The translations under genes and the position numbers were made by a program. Below are positions 47,531-60,582 of a DNA stretch of 64,000 bases, one piece after another. How positions within the stretch are numbered: the stretch's first letter is position 1; every line of letters starts with the position of its first letter. The stretch comes from Jacaranda mimosifolia (Eukaryota > Streptophyta > Magnoliopsida > Lamiales > Bignoniaceae). Under the pieces are notes generated by a model. It did not search any database and was not told the origin of the DNA. It saw only the letters and a program-made list of their open reading frames with translations. The stretch lies in NCBI GenBank assembly GCA_018894105.1, contig CM032117.1, positions 45,866,501 through 45,930,500 on the forward strand, in the 5' to 3' direction.

Positions 47531-50500
47531 TTCATTTAGTTCATTGCAGGTGAAATGGATTGCCTATATAGTAACATTGAAATATGGGTAGGGGTAACTT
47601 TGTGAGCTCTCCCAACTTGCAATACATAGGTGGCAGGAGTAGGGTGTTCAGAAACATATTAATTGACACCCTCACCCTACAATTACTTTATGATATGTAT
47701 GCATGGTCTAGGGGAAATGTGGCAGCAATTGTTTTTTATTTCAAAAGTCCCTAGATACTTTCTTGAGAATGGGCTAAGGGTGGTGCTAAATAAGGAAAGT
47801 ATTAATAAGATTGTGATGTGGTACAGTGGTGAAGATCTGGATTGTCCCAAACATGCTGAGAACATAGGCAACCCTCTTCTTGTGATAGATACACAAGGAA
47901 ATATCCTAGCCAATGACTACTCAGAGAGCCAAGATGAACATGTTCAACAAATGATTAATGAAATAGCATTTCATGGTGAGGAGGAGCCTCAATATAAAGG
48001 GCAGTCATCTAATGTAGTTGTTGAAGAACATGTTGCTGATCCACATGTTAGGAATGGTCATCATGATAAAGTAGAGGTAGCTGGTATGAATGCTGATGGG
48101 CAAGCTGCTAAGGGTAAATCCTCTGAGGGGGTGGCTGCAAATGCTAATGCAAATAATGTAGCACCTGTTACTGATGGCCGAGCTACTGATGGTAGATCCT
48201 CTAAAGGGGTGGCTGCATATGGTGATCTTGCTATTGCAGATGTTCTTGGACAAGTTGATGCAGTTGTTAATGAGGCTGCATGTCTTGATAGTAAAGGACA
48301 TGAGGGTGCAGGGGCTAGAGATGTGGGCAGTGATGCCAAGGTTGAGGAGGGTGCAGAGGTTGATGGTGTGGGTGCTGGCAGGGTTAAGGAGGGTGTAGGT
48401 AGGGGTGGCAATTTCCAACATGATATGATAACCTGACACAAGTTCGGTATGAAAAAATTGGGTTTGGGTTGACCCATTTTAGGTCTAGATCCAATAAGGT
48501 CGACACGAATAAGAGCTCGCAGAAAATAGGTTGGGTTGGGCTGAATTTCAAGTTACGCGAACAACCCAAAATTTGATTGTGGGTCACACAACAACTCGAA
48601 CCCACCTGAACCAACTCGACCCAATCCAAATTAAACAAATAAAATTTAAATTTTATTAGGAGTAAAAATATAAAGTAACAAAATAAAGCTTGAAAATTTG
48701 AATTTTAGCAATATCAAAATTACTACTTTGGCATTTTTCTTATTTATTTTCACAACCATATAGGATGAATTATTATAATTTAAATTACTTCTAGTGGTTA
48801 TTTTTGTATCCAAGTAGACATGAAAATTGTACTGCAAAAAGTTAACAAAACATTGCTTTAACTACTAAATTGTCCTAAAAGTTTTTCTTAGGCCTTATAC
48901 AACATAAGAATTTGCATAAATAAATATATAAAAAAAAATTCCATTGAGATGTTATAAAAAATTCAAAAGACTTAAGCAAGCTTTTATAAAAAAAATTTGT
49001 GTATAATTTAAAATATTTGTTTACTTATATACTTGATGATATATTTTTATTGATTTATGTATTGCTTAATTGAATCAATATAAAATTAAAAAACAATGGC
49101 ATTAATTTTAAAAAGTTAAAAGAGATAATTTAATCAACAAAAAAGCTTCAAAAATTAAAGAGAGTAGGTGAGTAAAACTTGGAAAAGTATGATAATTTTA
49201 CAAGTAAAACACTTTGTGATTTCAATATTTTTATGATGTAGATAGATACTAGAAAATGAAAGGAAAAAAAAAGTTCTAAAAATCAATATATTATATGGTT
49301 CAATTAAAATTATTTGAGTGCATTTGTGAAGTTATAATGAGAACTCCTTACTCCTATTCTAATTTATTAATAATTAAAAATAGATAAAATTAAAAAATAA
49401 AAATACCAAAAATTTTCTAAAAACTAAAATAAATATTTAAAATAATTATTTTAAAAATCAGGTCGACCCAAATCTGACCTAATACAAATCAGGTTGGGTT
49501 GGGTTCAAATTGAGAAAATTAATGTTATACCCCTACTTCAACCCAACCCGAACACACCCGACCTACCCAAATTGCCACCCCTAGGTAAAGGGAGGAGCAT
49601 GTGGCAGCAGTGCTTGAGGGTGTAGGGGTTGAGCAATTAGTTAATGATGCTACAGGTGACAAATGTGTGGCACGTGATGAAAATGAAGCTTATACACATG
49701 GTGAAATGAATGTTGCCCAATATTAGGATTATATGAAAGAGATGAAGAGATTTGAAAGATGAGAGATGGGAAGAAAGAGGGCTCTAAAAGTTGTATTTTT
49801 AGCAACAATGATATCTAAACAAAGAAGAGTAAACAACCCCAAGGGAAGTCTGCTCGAAAGAAGGAGCAAAGGAAAAGAAAGGTGCAGTGATGTAGATGAC
49901 ATGCAAAGAAATGTCAATTTGGCTAGCTTATTTCAGGCTGAGGAAAATATTGCAAAAAAAGGGCCTATTGAAGTAAGGGTAGAGGAAATAGAGGAAGCAC
50001 AAAAGTAGATAGAACGAAAGGGAAATCAATGTGAGGGTTAATGAGGATTCATTTTACTTGTCAGCAGGAGGAAACACCCTTTCACCGATACATGAAGCAT
50101 CACATAATGTTAGATGTGAGGAATTTGTTAGACCTGCTGAAGTTGTAGGAAATGATCAACATATTCAGCAACAATCAATAAGCACAGAGGATGATTCTAG
50201 GGATTTAGATTATGTTGATTCAGATTCTAAGAGTGATGAGACTTGTGACATTGTAGATTCAGGTGCACCTACTAAGATGTTTCAAGACGTTGAAGACTCA
50301 TCTGATGATGACATTTTTGCTAAAAAGGAAAGGCAAGACAGCAAGTTAGAGATAGTACAGAAAATTAAGAGGACGCTTAAGAAAGGAGTAGCAAAAGAAA
50401 GGGTAGTGCAACTAGACAGACCGAAGAGGATAGTGCAAAGAGTGTTGATCCTGATGGCGATTGATATAGTGATCCGGGAGATGATTCTGACCTTCACAGT

Positions 50501-53037
50501 CTTCATGGTTCAGAGGGTGAAAGGCCTAGGCATGCTACCTTTAGAGAAGGTATGAACATGAAGAACTTTCAACCAGTCTTTGGAATGAAGTTTGCAAGTG
50601 CATAGGTATTCAGAGAGACACTTAAGGCTGGTGTGTTAGGAATGGTATCGAGTTTAAATACAAGAAGAATGACAATGCAAGGATCGCAGCAGATTGTGCA
50701 AATGAAAGATGCAATTGGAGAATCCATGCATCTCCAATTCAAGGTTCAATGACTTTCCAAATCAAGAACATAAAGAGAGAACACACGTGTGCAAAGGTCT
50801 ATGAGAATAAACTTGCAACTTTCAAATACCTTGCAAAGAGAATGAAGAGGACAGTGAGAGATCATCCTAGTATAAGCATCCAAGGAATGGTGAACCTTAT
50901 AAAAAGCAAATGCAATGTTGAGATGGGGTATTGGAAAGCAAAGAGGATTAGGAGAAAGGTACTGAACTTGGTTAGGGGTAGAGACAGTGTTCAATATGAG
51001 CATTTGAGGGACTACGCTCAAACTGTGATTGTATTTAATGAAGAAAGCAAAGTGATTATAAGGAGGAGCCAAGAGATTGACATATCAATATTTGAAAGGC
51101 TTTATTATGGTCTAGCTGCACTGAGGGATAGTTTTTTGTTGGGGTGTAAACCAATTATAGGCCTTGATGGATGTTATTTGAAATCACATCATGGAGGCTA
51201 GTTGTTGGTAGCTGTAGGGAGGGATGGGAATGACAACATGTTCCCCATTGCCTGGGCTGTTGTCCAAGTGGAAAACAGAGAGAACTGGACATGGTTTTTA
51301 ACAGAGCTGTTGGAAGACATAGGGGGCTTTGGTGAGAATAAATGGGTGTTTATTTCTAACAGGCAGAAGTGTTTAGTGAAAGCTATAAAAAATCTACTGC
51401 CTGATTGTGAACATAAGCACTGTTTGAGGCACATGTATGACAACTTCAACATAAAGCATGCAGATGACAAACTGAGATAGCTTTTCTGGAGTGCAGCCAG
51501 CACAGGGAATAAGAATGAGTTTGAAATGTGGATGAAAAAGATTGAGGCAGCTGACCTAAAGAAGTCCCTAGAATATGAGACTGTTGCAGAATGGTTGAGA
51601 AAAGTGCATGCAGAGCACTGGAGCAGGAGCCATTTCTCCAGAAAGTACTTGTCTGACATTATTGTGAACAATCTAAGTGAGTCCTTCAAACGTTATATCC
51701 TACCTTCCAGAGATAAGTCAAGCATTAGCATGTTGGAATAGATAAGATGCAAACTTATTATTAGGGTGCAAATGAAAAAACAAAGCATGGAGAAATTTCC
51801 AGGCAACTTCTATCCCAATATTCTGAAAAAGATTAACAAATGTCAAGTTGTGGTAAGAAAGTACTTTGCAATGTGGTGTGGGGGGAAGAGTATGAAGTTG
51901 ACCACATGTTGGACAAGTATAAGGTGGATTTGATGGTTAAAGAGTGCAACTATAGGGTGTTTCAGTTGAATGGGTACCCTTGTCCACATGCATGTGCAGC
52001 CATTGTTGAAGGAAAGAGAAATTTAGAGGATTTTGTCAATATATGCTACAAGAAAGAGACCTATTTGGCTGCTTACAGTAAAATGATACATATTGTACCT
52101 GGAAAGAATGGATACATCAAGAGTGATGCCATTGACCTTTCTCTAAAGGCGCCTAAATTAAGAGTCAAGAAAGGAAGGCAAAAGAAGCTTAGGAGAAGGG
52201 GACCTAGTGAGGTACAGGTATCAAGATCCACAAGAAAATGTCTCACACATACTTGTCAAAATTACCTCCAAAAGGACATAACAGAGTAACTTGTAAAAAT
52301 CCAACACATCCCAAATCCAAGTTGTACAAGGTCAAATGAAGTAAATCTTACCTTGCCATTTTTGAAAGATGTAATGAATGTTATTTATTTTGTTAACAAC
52401 ATCTTATTTGTTTCATGTCAGGGTAATGAAGGTAATGAGCGTCAACATGCTAAGGGCAGTACAACTATAGAACAACCTGAAGTTAGGCAGCATAATCCTA
52501 ATCCCACTCAGGTATTCATTCATACTCCAAACTTCTACTTAATTTAAATTTAATACATAGAAGATGGTGTAATTCATTTATTTATATACTTATAAGCTGC
52601 CACAATAACTGAAAATGCTAGCAGACAGTCCCAGGAATAGGGGCCTTCAAATGCAAATCTAAAGAAGGTCAGTTGATGATAAAAATAATTTTAATCTTCA
52701 TCTTTTTTAACTCATATATGGAGAAGCTATTCTTTTTTCAATCTCGTTATTTTAGGGAAGGATGTATAAGGGAAGAAGGAAAGAAGCCTTACTTGGATAC
52801 AAAGAAAGGAAGAAGTCCACGGCAGCTCAAGCTCCAAATGCAACAGAACCTGTGGCTGAACCTGCTCTAGATCTGGAAGGTAGTGCTACAAGAGCAAGTC
52901 CATCTGCTCCTACTCCAGAGCAGAACACAAATAATAAGCCAACGAGGAAGAAAAGATTGAGAGGGCCAGTACTTTCAGATGTGTTAGCAAGCATCACCTC
53001 AAGAAGAAGGAAAAAGTGTAAAAAAGATGAAGTCTGA
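47531..53037 (+). pseudogene. mudrA-like MULE transposase of MULE-B, multi-exon, broken
   Basis: Domain order as in MULE-A. A frameshifted PB1-like block sits at about 47580-47900. An acidic repetitive linker (47900-48399, 49592-50560) is split by a hAT-like insertion. A C2HC region (CANERCNWRIH, HTC) lies at about 50690-50790. The DDE core (50749-51741) carries GLDGCYLK, LLVAVGRDGN and CEHKHC, but ISNRQK has Asn where the second catalytic Asp belongs. In-frame TAG stops are at 51199, 51478 and 51739. The SWIM remnant (FQLNGYPCPHA) is at about 51960-51995. Then GT-AG exons: to about 52330, 52422-52511, 52623-52667 and 52756-53037. The last encodes a basic tail (TRKKRLRG, RRRKKCKKDEV). Confidence 0.85.
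48400..49583. mobile_element. hAT-like non-autonomous element inside the MULE-B transposase gene
   Basis: 1,184 bp. Perfect 15-bp terminal inverted repeat TAGGGGTGGCAATTT, flanked by GGTGTAGG (48392-48399) and GGTAAAGG (49584-49591), six of eight bases alike. The ends carry GGGTTGGGTT / AACCCAACCC words; the core is AT-rich. Acidic linker coding sequence of the transposase resumes right after it. Confidence 0.85.
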
Positions 53038-53439
53038 AGATTGAGTCTACATATATTTTTGGTTTTTTGATTTGGTGAATTTACTATATCGGCAACATTT
53101 TTTTTGGCTCTATCCTTGCTCTTGTTGCTGTTATTGGCACAGTTGCATTTAGCTCATATTTGGTTGCTTATTGCACAATTATTCTTACTGGTGTGCAAAG
53201 TAAGAATGGTGAATTGCTTTTGCTCTTTTGGTGGATGTTGGACCTAAGTTGATGGTTGATGGGTTTATATAGGGAAGCATCCATTGATGCCTTTTATTTA
53301 TGTATGTAAATACACCATATTATCAAATGAAGGAATGGTTATATTAAGTCCAATATATATCCCTTTTCCTTTTTTGTTCTAACAAATCCACTTATGCTTA
53401 CACACAAGAATGGTTTCATGGCCCATTTTAAATTTTAAT

Positions 53440-53820
53440 GGGGCCTCCACAACTCATTTGTTTGTGTTAAGGCGGTTTCGTGGCACATTTGTTTATTCTA
53501 AGGGAGTTCAGGCATGGAACATATTTTCCGTGGCACATTTTTTTGTCATCCATGGATGGAAAGATTTTTTTTTTTATTTTTTATTTGCAATTGCAGTTAC
53601 TTTTGATATGAATACATGAAAAACAATGAATCAAATTAACACAAGACTTGTTTCATGCCCTTTTTCAGTTAAGGTGGCCATTTCTTTAGTATGTTAAGGG
53701 GCTTCAATGGCACATTTGTTAGGTCTTAAGGGGGTTCAGTAGCACATTTGTTTACGTTAAGGGGGTTTCGTAGCCTGTTTGTTTATTTTAAGGGGGTTCT
53801 GTGGTACATTTGTTTCATGG
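53440..53820. repeat. Degenerate minisatellite between the convergent MULE-B genes
   Basis: A repeated unit near TTAAGGGGGTTTCGTGGCA then CATTTGTTTA, about 30-40 bp, recurs roughly eight times with variants such as GGTTCAGTAGCACATTTG and GGTTCTGTGGTACATTTG. Confidence 0.75.
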
Positions 53821-54067
53821 AGTGTTTTTATTTATTAGGGGTTTTTAATTTTCTATCAACCAACATTTTTCGGGAAATACAGATCACTTATACATGAAAA
53901 ATAGCTAATTCATGGGAAACAACAATGAAACAAAATATATACATAACACTGAAGGAAATATTATTAAACAAAATCAAAATTAAATTGAATATTACAAACT
54001 AGGACCACAAAGTACCTAGTCTAGTCCAAGTCAAACAAATGGCAACATTAGTTACACAATGGGGTAT

Positions 54068-54526
54068 TTAGCATCTTTTCCACCACTTATTTTTCAACAG
54101 CGGCACAATGACAACAATGAAGGCTACCAATAGAATTCATGAAACGTGTATGTAAGTCCAGTTTTTTTCAACACTTCCTGCTACTAAAGTACTTGCAACA
54201 ACTGGAGAAATGACCTTATTTTTTGTGTTATCCTTTGATCGCCCTTCTTCTTCGTGGTGGTATGCCTTCTTTGGAGGAGAAACTGGAATGCCCATAGGAA
54301 ACCATGTAGCACTCACTAGATTACACCAACGAAAAAAATCGCAAACTTGGTTGGAATATCTATAGTAGAGTCTCTCTTTTGTGGACTTCTGCTCAGATTC
54401 AACTACCTTTATGTTACATTTCAGGTTACACTCACAAATTGGCAGAGAGGCAAATCTCAAATCCAACGCTTGCTTTAATCCTTGGCTCTTGCTATGAGAT
54501 GAGTTTGTGGCCATTTTTCTTTTCAT
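54068..54526 (-). pseudogene. Small GRF-type zinc-finger protein with C-terminal hydrophobic segment, second gene of MULE-B
   Basis: The minus-strand frame from an ATG at 54526 (a second ATG, MATNSS, at 54514) reads to 54137. It contains a GRF-type zinc finger: CECNLKCNIKVVES, then LYYRYSN, then CDFFRWCN, the C-x-C/G-R-x-F/C-x-F-F-x-W pattern of that family. A basic, charged stretch follows. In another frame, just downstream, FIVVIVPLLKNKWWKRC ends in a stop at 54068-54070; small plant GRF proteins often end in such a membrane-like segment. A frameshift or missed intron is therefore likely near 54110-54140. GRF fingers bind single-stranded nucleic acid in other proteins. It starts near the right TIR and faces the transposase gene. 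Confidence 0.7.
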
Positions 54527-54842
54527 GAAATTACAGATAGACAACACCAACAAGAAGAGAGAAAGAACAAAGGAAACACAAAAAACAGAGAAGTTACAGA
54601 ATTTTTTAATAAATATTAAAATATAAAGTTAAAATGGAAGTCTTTTAAAAATTACATTACAAAATAGCCAACTAAACCCCTTGAAGGCATTCTAGACAAT
54701 TCACAGCCAAAATTGCTATCCTATATGCAACCACAACGCGTGACCCCCATCTAGGGGTATGGTGGTAATTTTTAACACAGGGGATTTTATGACAATTGCA
54801 AATTTTACAGGGGTACGCTGCATTTTCTCCTTCATTTTTGGA

Positions 54843-56744
54843 ATAGTAGAAAATGTGAAAAGACATTCTGAAAATGAAACAAGACGGGCGATAACCTTTT
54901 GTCTTTATCATCACATATGCACAGTCAAAAAAAAGTTTTTCTTTTCCTTTTTTCAAATAAACCTTGGTACAAAAGTGACCATAAAAATCGAGTTAGAGAC
55001 AGGAACTGGTATACTTATATTCACATATATTTTATTTCGTATCATTTCTCATGATAAATATGTAGGATTATTTTGTTGCACTTAAAATTGGCTATAAATT
55101 TGTCACGAGTGTTCAAATTTTATGCTATTTGAGAAGTAGTGAGTTTATACAGCAGAATTTTAATTTGTACGACATCACACATCTATCTTTTATTTAAAAA
55201 AATAATCATATCTATTAATACTATAAGAATATCAATAAACACCAGTACTGCTCTCGCATTATTATAATAGAACTAACATTTCAGCAGTCCCACTCGCTTT
55301 TGGGAAATGTACAGTGACTGAATGAAAAGATGAAAAAGATTTGATGTTTTATATTTTCATGTCAATGCATATTCACTTAAGTTTATATGTGGCAGATAAT
55401 GAATCTTTGTACTGCCAAGTGCATGCCAACCAATAAAGTTGAACCTACACGGTTATTATGACTTGTTTTAATCCACACATCAGGATATTCTACCAATGTA
55501 ATTAATGCTGAATTCTTCTACTTGGATTTATGGGGCCATATGTGTGTTGTCCATTAGGGTCAAAATCAAAATGTGTTCTTATCTTATCCTCATTTCTTCC
55601 AAGAGATCAAATGAACAAATTATGTCGACTTCCATCACATTAATTATATATCAACATGCCAATTGCCAAATCAGTAGCCTGACATGATAATGTGCAGTGA
55701 CACCCTATTTTTAGAGAGAGTCCACTTCCATATGTTCCTTTAGGCGGTGTTTAAGAAATCGAATCAAATCAATCGGATCAACTGATTAATCGGGAGCCAG
55801 CAAAGATTTTGATCTGATTTGATAATTAAAATTAATTGATTAAAAAATAGTTCAAATCGATACAAAGTGGTAAAAAATCGTCTGAATCGGTAAACCAATT
55901 TTTATTTTAAACTGGTTAATAATTTTTTTAAATAAAATTAAAGATGTCAAATTTCTTTATTTTTTTCTTTAGAGTTCAAACTTCTTTACTTTTTTTCTTT
56001 TTTCATTTTCTCATTCAAATTCTTCCCAAACATCAAATTTCAAACCCAAATTCAAGAACTAAGCTTCAAGATAATTGAAGATTTGTGTATCGTGACTTTG
56101 TTGCCAATTGTAATATTGGCCTTAATTCATGTTTTAAAATTTTTATGTTATTTGAGTTGGCATTTGTTGTCTTGTAAGTTATAATAGATTATATAAGGAT
56201 ATTTTTTGGAAAGACTTACTTCATGATTTGATATTTTAAATTCATGTATAAATATTATTGTGAAGTAGAATTTGTAGGTAGAAAGTTTAATAAATACTAA
56301 ATAATTTTTATTTTTTCCCTTATATATATACATATATTTGTAATCAATAAGGCCCCATTTCAATTACAGATTTCGTTTCTCAAACATTGCTTTTAGGAAG
56401 GCAAGGCATCTAAAAGGCTCTCCTCTTCTGTCGATTTCTATAAGATGGACCATTCAAATTCAGATAGGACCACAGAGGAGGCTGCTGGAAGCTAAAGTTG
56501 TTCAATTTTGGAACACATTTGGACGGTGAAATAAGAAACTGACATCGCTAAAGATGAACGTTACCCGGTGTTCATGCACCCAATCTTCGTACTAGAGAGT
56601 CCATGAATGCAGTGCAAACACGTATCCTGTTTCACCTATCAAATGTGAGTAATTGCAACAGAGAAACTTTATTTCCTTTCGGTGGATTAGATTTGAGTTT
56701 TTTTCAACTAGTTGAGCTATAAATATTAATATATATATATAAAT

Positions 56745-56777
<33 letters not shown>

Positions 56778-59150
56778 CATATACTTGGATAACAAAAAGA
56801 AATGAAGTTTGGGCCGAAGAAGAAGAGATTTATAGACCTTCAAACACGTTTTGCTCTTTAATACCATACAAGTAATGTTTGGCAATCCACAAGAATCTTC
56901 ATTTTATCTTCACTTTTCGAAAAACAAGACAAGTTTTTCATTGCAACGGATTCATATTTAAGACAACTTTTGAGGTACAATGACACTTCAACAACCAGAC
57001 ATGTCACTTTTACTCCACCCACCCCCACCCCCACTTCCTTGTTAAGTATTAGTACATTGCTCTAAGGTAAAATTGCATTTTTTATCTCCTAAAATTTTGT
57101 ACAAGAATGTATAAGTATTATTCTGTGGTTCATTCATAAGTTTTTTAAAAGTAAAATTACTAAAGTTTTTTAGATTTTGTCTCAAAATCCTAAATTCGTT
57201 AGTTTTTGTTCATTGTATCTCGAATTTCAAATTGTAAATGGCGAGAAACAGTAAAAAAATGACAGAAATAACGAAAAAATAATACAAAACTGCTAAAAAA
57301 AAAGGTAAAAAACAACAAAATGTTGACACCATCCAGCAAGCATGCCTAGGCACGCGAGAAGCTCATGGCGTGCGTTAGAGCGCATGGAATTGCATTTCTA
57401 CAATACCTACGCCCTAGCCTGGCGAGTATTGTCCATGTGGACAGCTTTCTAGAGCCTGCGCGGTCAGGCGCTGGATCTACCCATCGGAGCACGGCACAAG
57501 ACCCATGGGCTATTTTGAATTTTCCACATGTATTTAATCCTATTCTTTACCAATCTCACTTTTAAATGCTATTCAAAATAGTTCTAGACTAATTTTATTT
57601 GAATTTTATCTTTTGGAGATAGAAGCACAGGGAGTTGAGCGTTGCCGCGAAATTTGTAAAATTTGAATTTGTAGTTGATACTTTGTTTAAAATTCAATAA
57701 ACTCATCTCTTTGTTCATGGAGATAGGCACATCGTCAAATCATATTAAGTTTTCATCATGTTCTGGTTTTTGTTCATTTATGTATATACAATTAAAAATG
57801 TAAATTTTATTCATTTATGAAATATTAATAACTATTAAATAGTTACAGTTTATTTTTTACGTGATAATATAAATTGAAGCATGTAATGGCTCATATAAAT
57901 TTAAGTGGTTCCAAGCACTACACATTAAAATATGTAAAAGTAAGCAATACTTTTTCTTCTGAGAAATTCATTATATTAGATTCATATTTTAACTGTACAC
58001 CTACAACTTCATTTGTTGTTTTTCAATTTCTATAATATATTTTAGGACAATATCTTAGTCGTATATTAAAATTTGTAAAGATATACAGTATTTTTATTTT
58101 TAAGTGATTCATTTGCTTTCATATTTTACTCCTACATCTATGAAGTATATATTATTAGATTTTTTTTTTTTTTTGTACAGATATTTTTACGTTAACTTTT
58201 AATTATACATGTAAATATAAACATGCATAACGGGCAACAAAGAAAAGAAATAAAGTAAAAAGTGTGAAAAGAAATAAACAAATTTGAGAAGAATGGGGAA
58301 AAAAAGAAACAGAAAAAGAAAAAAATGGAAGAAAAGGAAATCAGGAACTTTAAGTTGAAAAAGAAAATTAAAATTACATGATTTTTAAACTTTTGGTACT
58401 AAATTTATTGAAGTTGTAAAATGCGAGATTATATGTTCGAACTTTCCTATTAAATGGGACGACAAATATAATTTTGCCCCTTCATTCAGTTGAAGCTAAT
58501 GGTCATGTGAATACTACATATCTTTTTTGTTAAAAATAAAAATAAAAATGAATTAAGATTTTGAGATGAAATCTAAAAGTATTTTTAATTTAGGGATGGT
58601 TTCGAATTTTGTAAAGCGTTGATGGAATTTTAACATCTCTATATTTTATGGACGAAAGATGCAATTTGACTTTAATGTAAAGTATTGAATGTGAATCTCT
58701 CGGCCTTTTGGATCATGAGTTCAAAGCTCATTAAAATTGAAGTTATTTTAATTAGCCACACAATTAGTGACAGTATGGTAGTTCTCTTAGATTACTCAAA
58801 ATAATCTAATTAAGGAATGGTATGGTTAATGAAACTTTTGGGATAGGCTTAAATTACAATTATTGATGTTTAAATTACAATTATAGATGTTATTGATTTA
58901 TAAATTCTTCTATTCAAAATGGTTAGAAGTTCAAAAGACATTAATTCTCTTTATATTTATTGAGTGATCAGATATTATATTCACACATATAAGTGTGAAT
59001 TGTAGAATTTTACTCCTAATAAATCTTAAACATGCATTCATATATAAATAAATAAATAAAAGAAAGAAAGAAATTATTGCCCCCATACTTAAGGAAATAA
59101 TTATTTTAGTCTTTGCCAAATTAGACGGTCCATTAATTGGTATGGAATGT
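54843..59150. other. AT-rich intergenic sequence
   Basis: No gene recognised. Contains an (AC)n microsatellite next to (TA)n at 56745-56778; a block at 55742-55925 rich in AATCGGAT / ATCGATAC words that may be an old hAT-like remnant; and an isolated GC-richer patch at 57330-57520 with a 66-residue open frame of no known family. Confidence 0.5.
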
Positions 59151-59158
59151 GTGACCAA

Positions 59159-59849
59159 CCATGTTTTGAAAACCGGACCGGCCGGTGCGATTGGTGACCG
59201 GAGCCTAGTCCGGTCCGGTTGAATCCTCAAAACCGGTGGTGGTCAAAATTGGTGAGAACCGGTCAAAATCGGACCGCTTCAACCGGTTCACTCTTTTTCT
59301 TTTTTTTTGAAAATTTTAAAAAGTTAAAAAGAAAAGATATGAGTTGAAGATGATGATTAAAGATTTTGGACATGTAATTTTTTAAAAAAACATGAATTTA
59401 TTTTCTTGAAATTTAATGAAGTGGTAATTATATGTGAATGTTTATGTTTAATTTGTTGTTTTATTTTATTTAATATCTCTTAAATTATGTTGAATATTTA
59501 GTATAGAAGAATTTATTTTTACTTGAAGTTGAAGTATGGCACAAATGATTATTTAAATTAATGTGAAATATTATCTTTTATTTATTTATAGTTGATTAAT
59601 TGTGAAGTAGTATTATTTTCTAAAAATCGTACTAAAAAATAAGTTGAAATTTTTTTTAAATAATAATCTTTCTATATCAATTGAAAGTTTTATTTTTTGA
59701 TAATATTAAAATATTATATATATTTATAAAATTAAATATAATTATTACGTCATTATGGCGTCATATCGATTCCACCGATGGTCGAACCGATTGGACCAGT
59801 AACCAGTAGCTTCATCGGTTCATTATCTGGTTCAATTTTGAAAACATTG
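59159..59849. mobile_element. hAT-like non-autonomous element
   Basis: 691 bp between exact 8-bp repeats GTGACCAA (59151-59158, 59850-59857). Left end CCATGTTTTGAAAACCGGAC and inverted right end CAATGTTTTCAAAATTGAAC agree well. ACCGGTC / GACCGG words cluster near the left end and CCGATTGG / GGTTCA words near the right. Interior AT-rich, non-coding. Confidence 0.88.
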
Positions 59850-59857
59850 GTGACCAA

Positions 59858-60574
59858 TAAATAAGTTAACACAGTACCACAAAAGGTTCCCAGATTTATG
59901 TTGTTTGAATCACAGCGGCCACCGGGGTTGAAGGCAGCGGAAAAGACAAAATTTGTCCTTTGGAATTGGAAGAAACAGAGGGCCTCCTCCTCTCTAGGCT
60001 ATTCTATTATACATGTTGTCTTTATGCCATTATACGTGTGCTTCAAATTTCAAAATTATATAGCCAGCCAGCCTGTAAAGTAAAAACCATACAATAGGAC
60101 ATCAAGATGTTATGAATTGATGGGATGGGATTTTTCAATAAAATTATTTATTACGTAATTATAATTATGAGTGGGATCGATGCCTATTGCCTCCACAAAA
60201 GATATTGCCATATATAGTTGCACAACACAAGAGTCGGGATTATTGCATGTGATTGATTTGTATGGGTAAAGTGTGAAGTATCAAGGATTCTTTCCTTTCT
60301 GGAACATTGATTTGTGTGAGTACCTACGCGTACAAAGAATACAACTTACCTGAATAAAAATATGAAACTCGTAGAATAGTGAGGATTGAAATATAAAAGA
60401 TCCTAATTCTGAAGAATTGGAAATTTGGTCGTCGAATTATCAGTTTCACCATGGTTGAATTAATAGATTTTAAGAATTCAATATATAAAGGAGAATTACC
60501 TTTAATTGATCCAACGAACTAAAAATAGTACTTATCTTTTCTCATTTATTTGTTAAAAGAGTATTTTATGATAA
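59858..60574. other. Intergenic sequence
   Basis: No gene recognised. A 61-residue open frame at 59898-60083 has no visible family features. Confidence 0.5.
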
Positions 60575-60582
60575 GATTTTAT

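Larger units (their letters stand above)
46351..54830 (+). mobile_element. MULE-B, Mutator-like element with two convergent genes
   Basis: About 8.5 kb, flanked by TTCATTTTTGGA on both sides (46339-46350 and 54831-54842; MULEs usually duplicate 8-11 bp, so part of the 12-base match may be chance). The ends are imperfect inverted repeats of about 65-85 bp: left ACCCCCCTGTGTAATTC then AAAATTGTCACGAAAC; right, inverted, ACCCCTGTAAAATTTGC then AATTGTCATAAAATC. It holds a mudrA-like transposase gene on the plus strand, a hAT-like insertion, a minisatellite and a convergent GRF zinc-finger gene. The two-gene convergent layout recalls maize MuDR. Confidence 0.85.

Noticed and set aside
48005..48477. 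Minus-strand open frames of 138-144 residues
   Set aside because: They mirror the acidic repetitive linker of the MULE-B transposase, which reads on the plus strand and has the known domain order around it.
50746..51072. Minus-strand open frame of 108 residues
   Set aside because: Shadow of the MULE-B transposase; the plus frame has the conserved motifs.
55742..55925. An additional hAT-like element rich in AATCGG words
   Set aside because: No paired ends or 8-bp duplication could be found.
59898..60083. A small gene of 61 residues
   Set aside because: No conserved motif, splice or family pattern; length within chance expectation.
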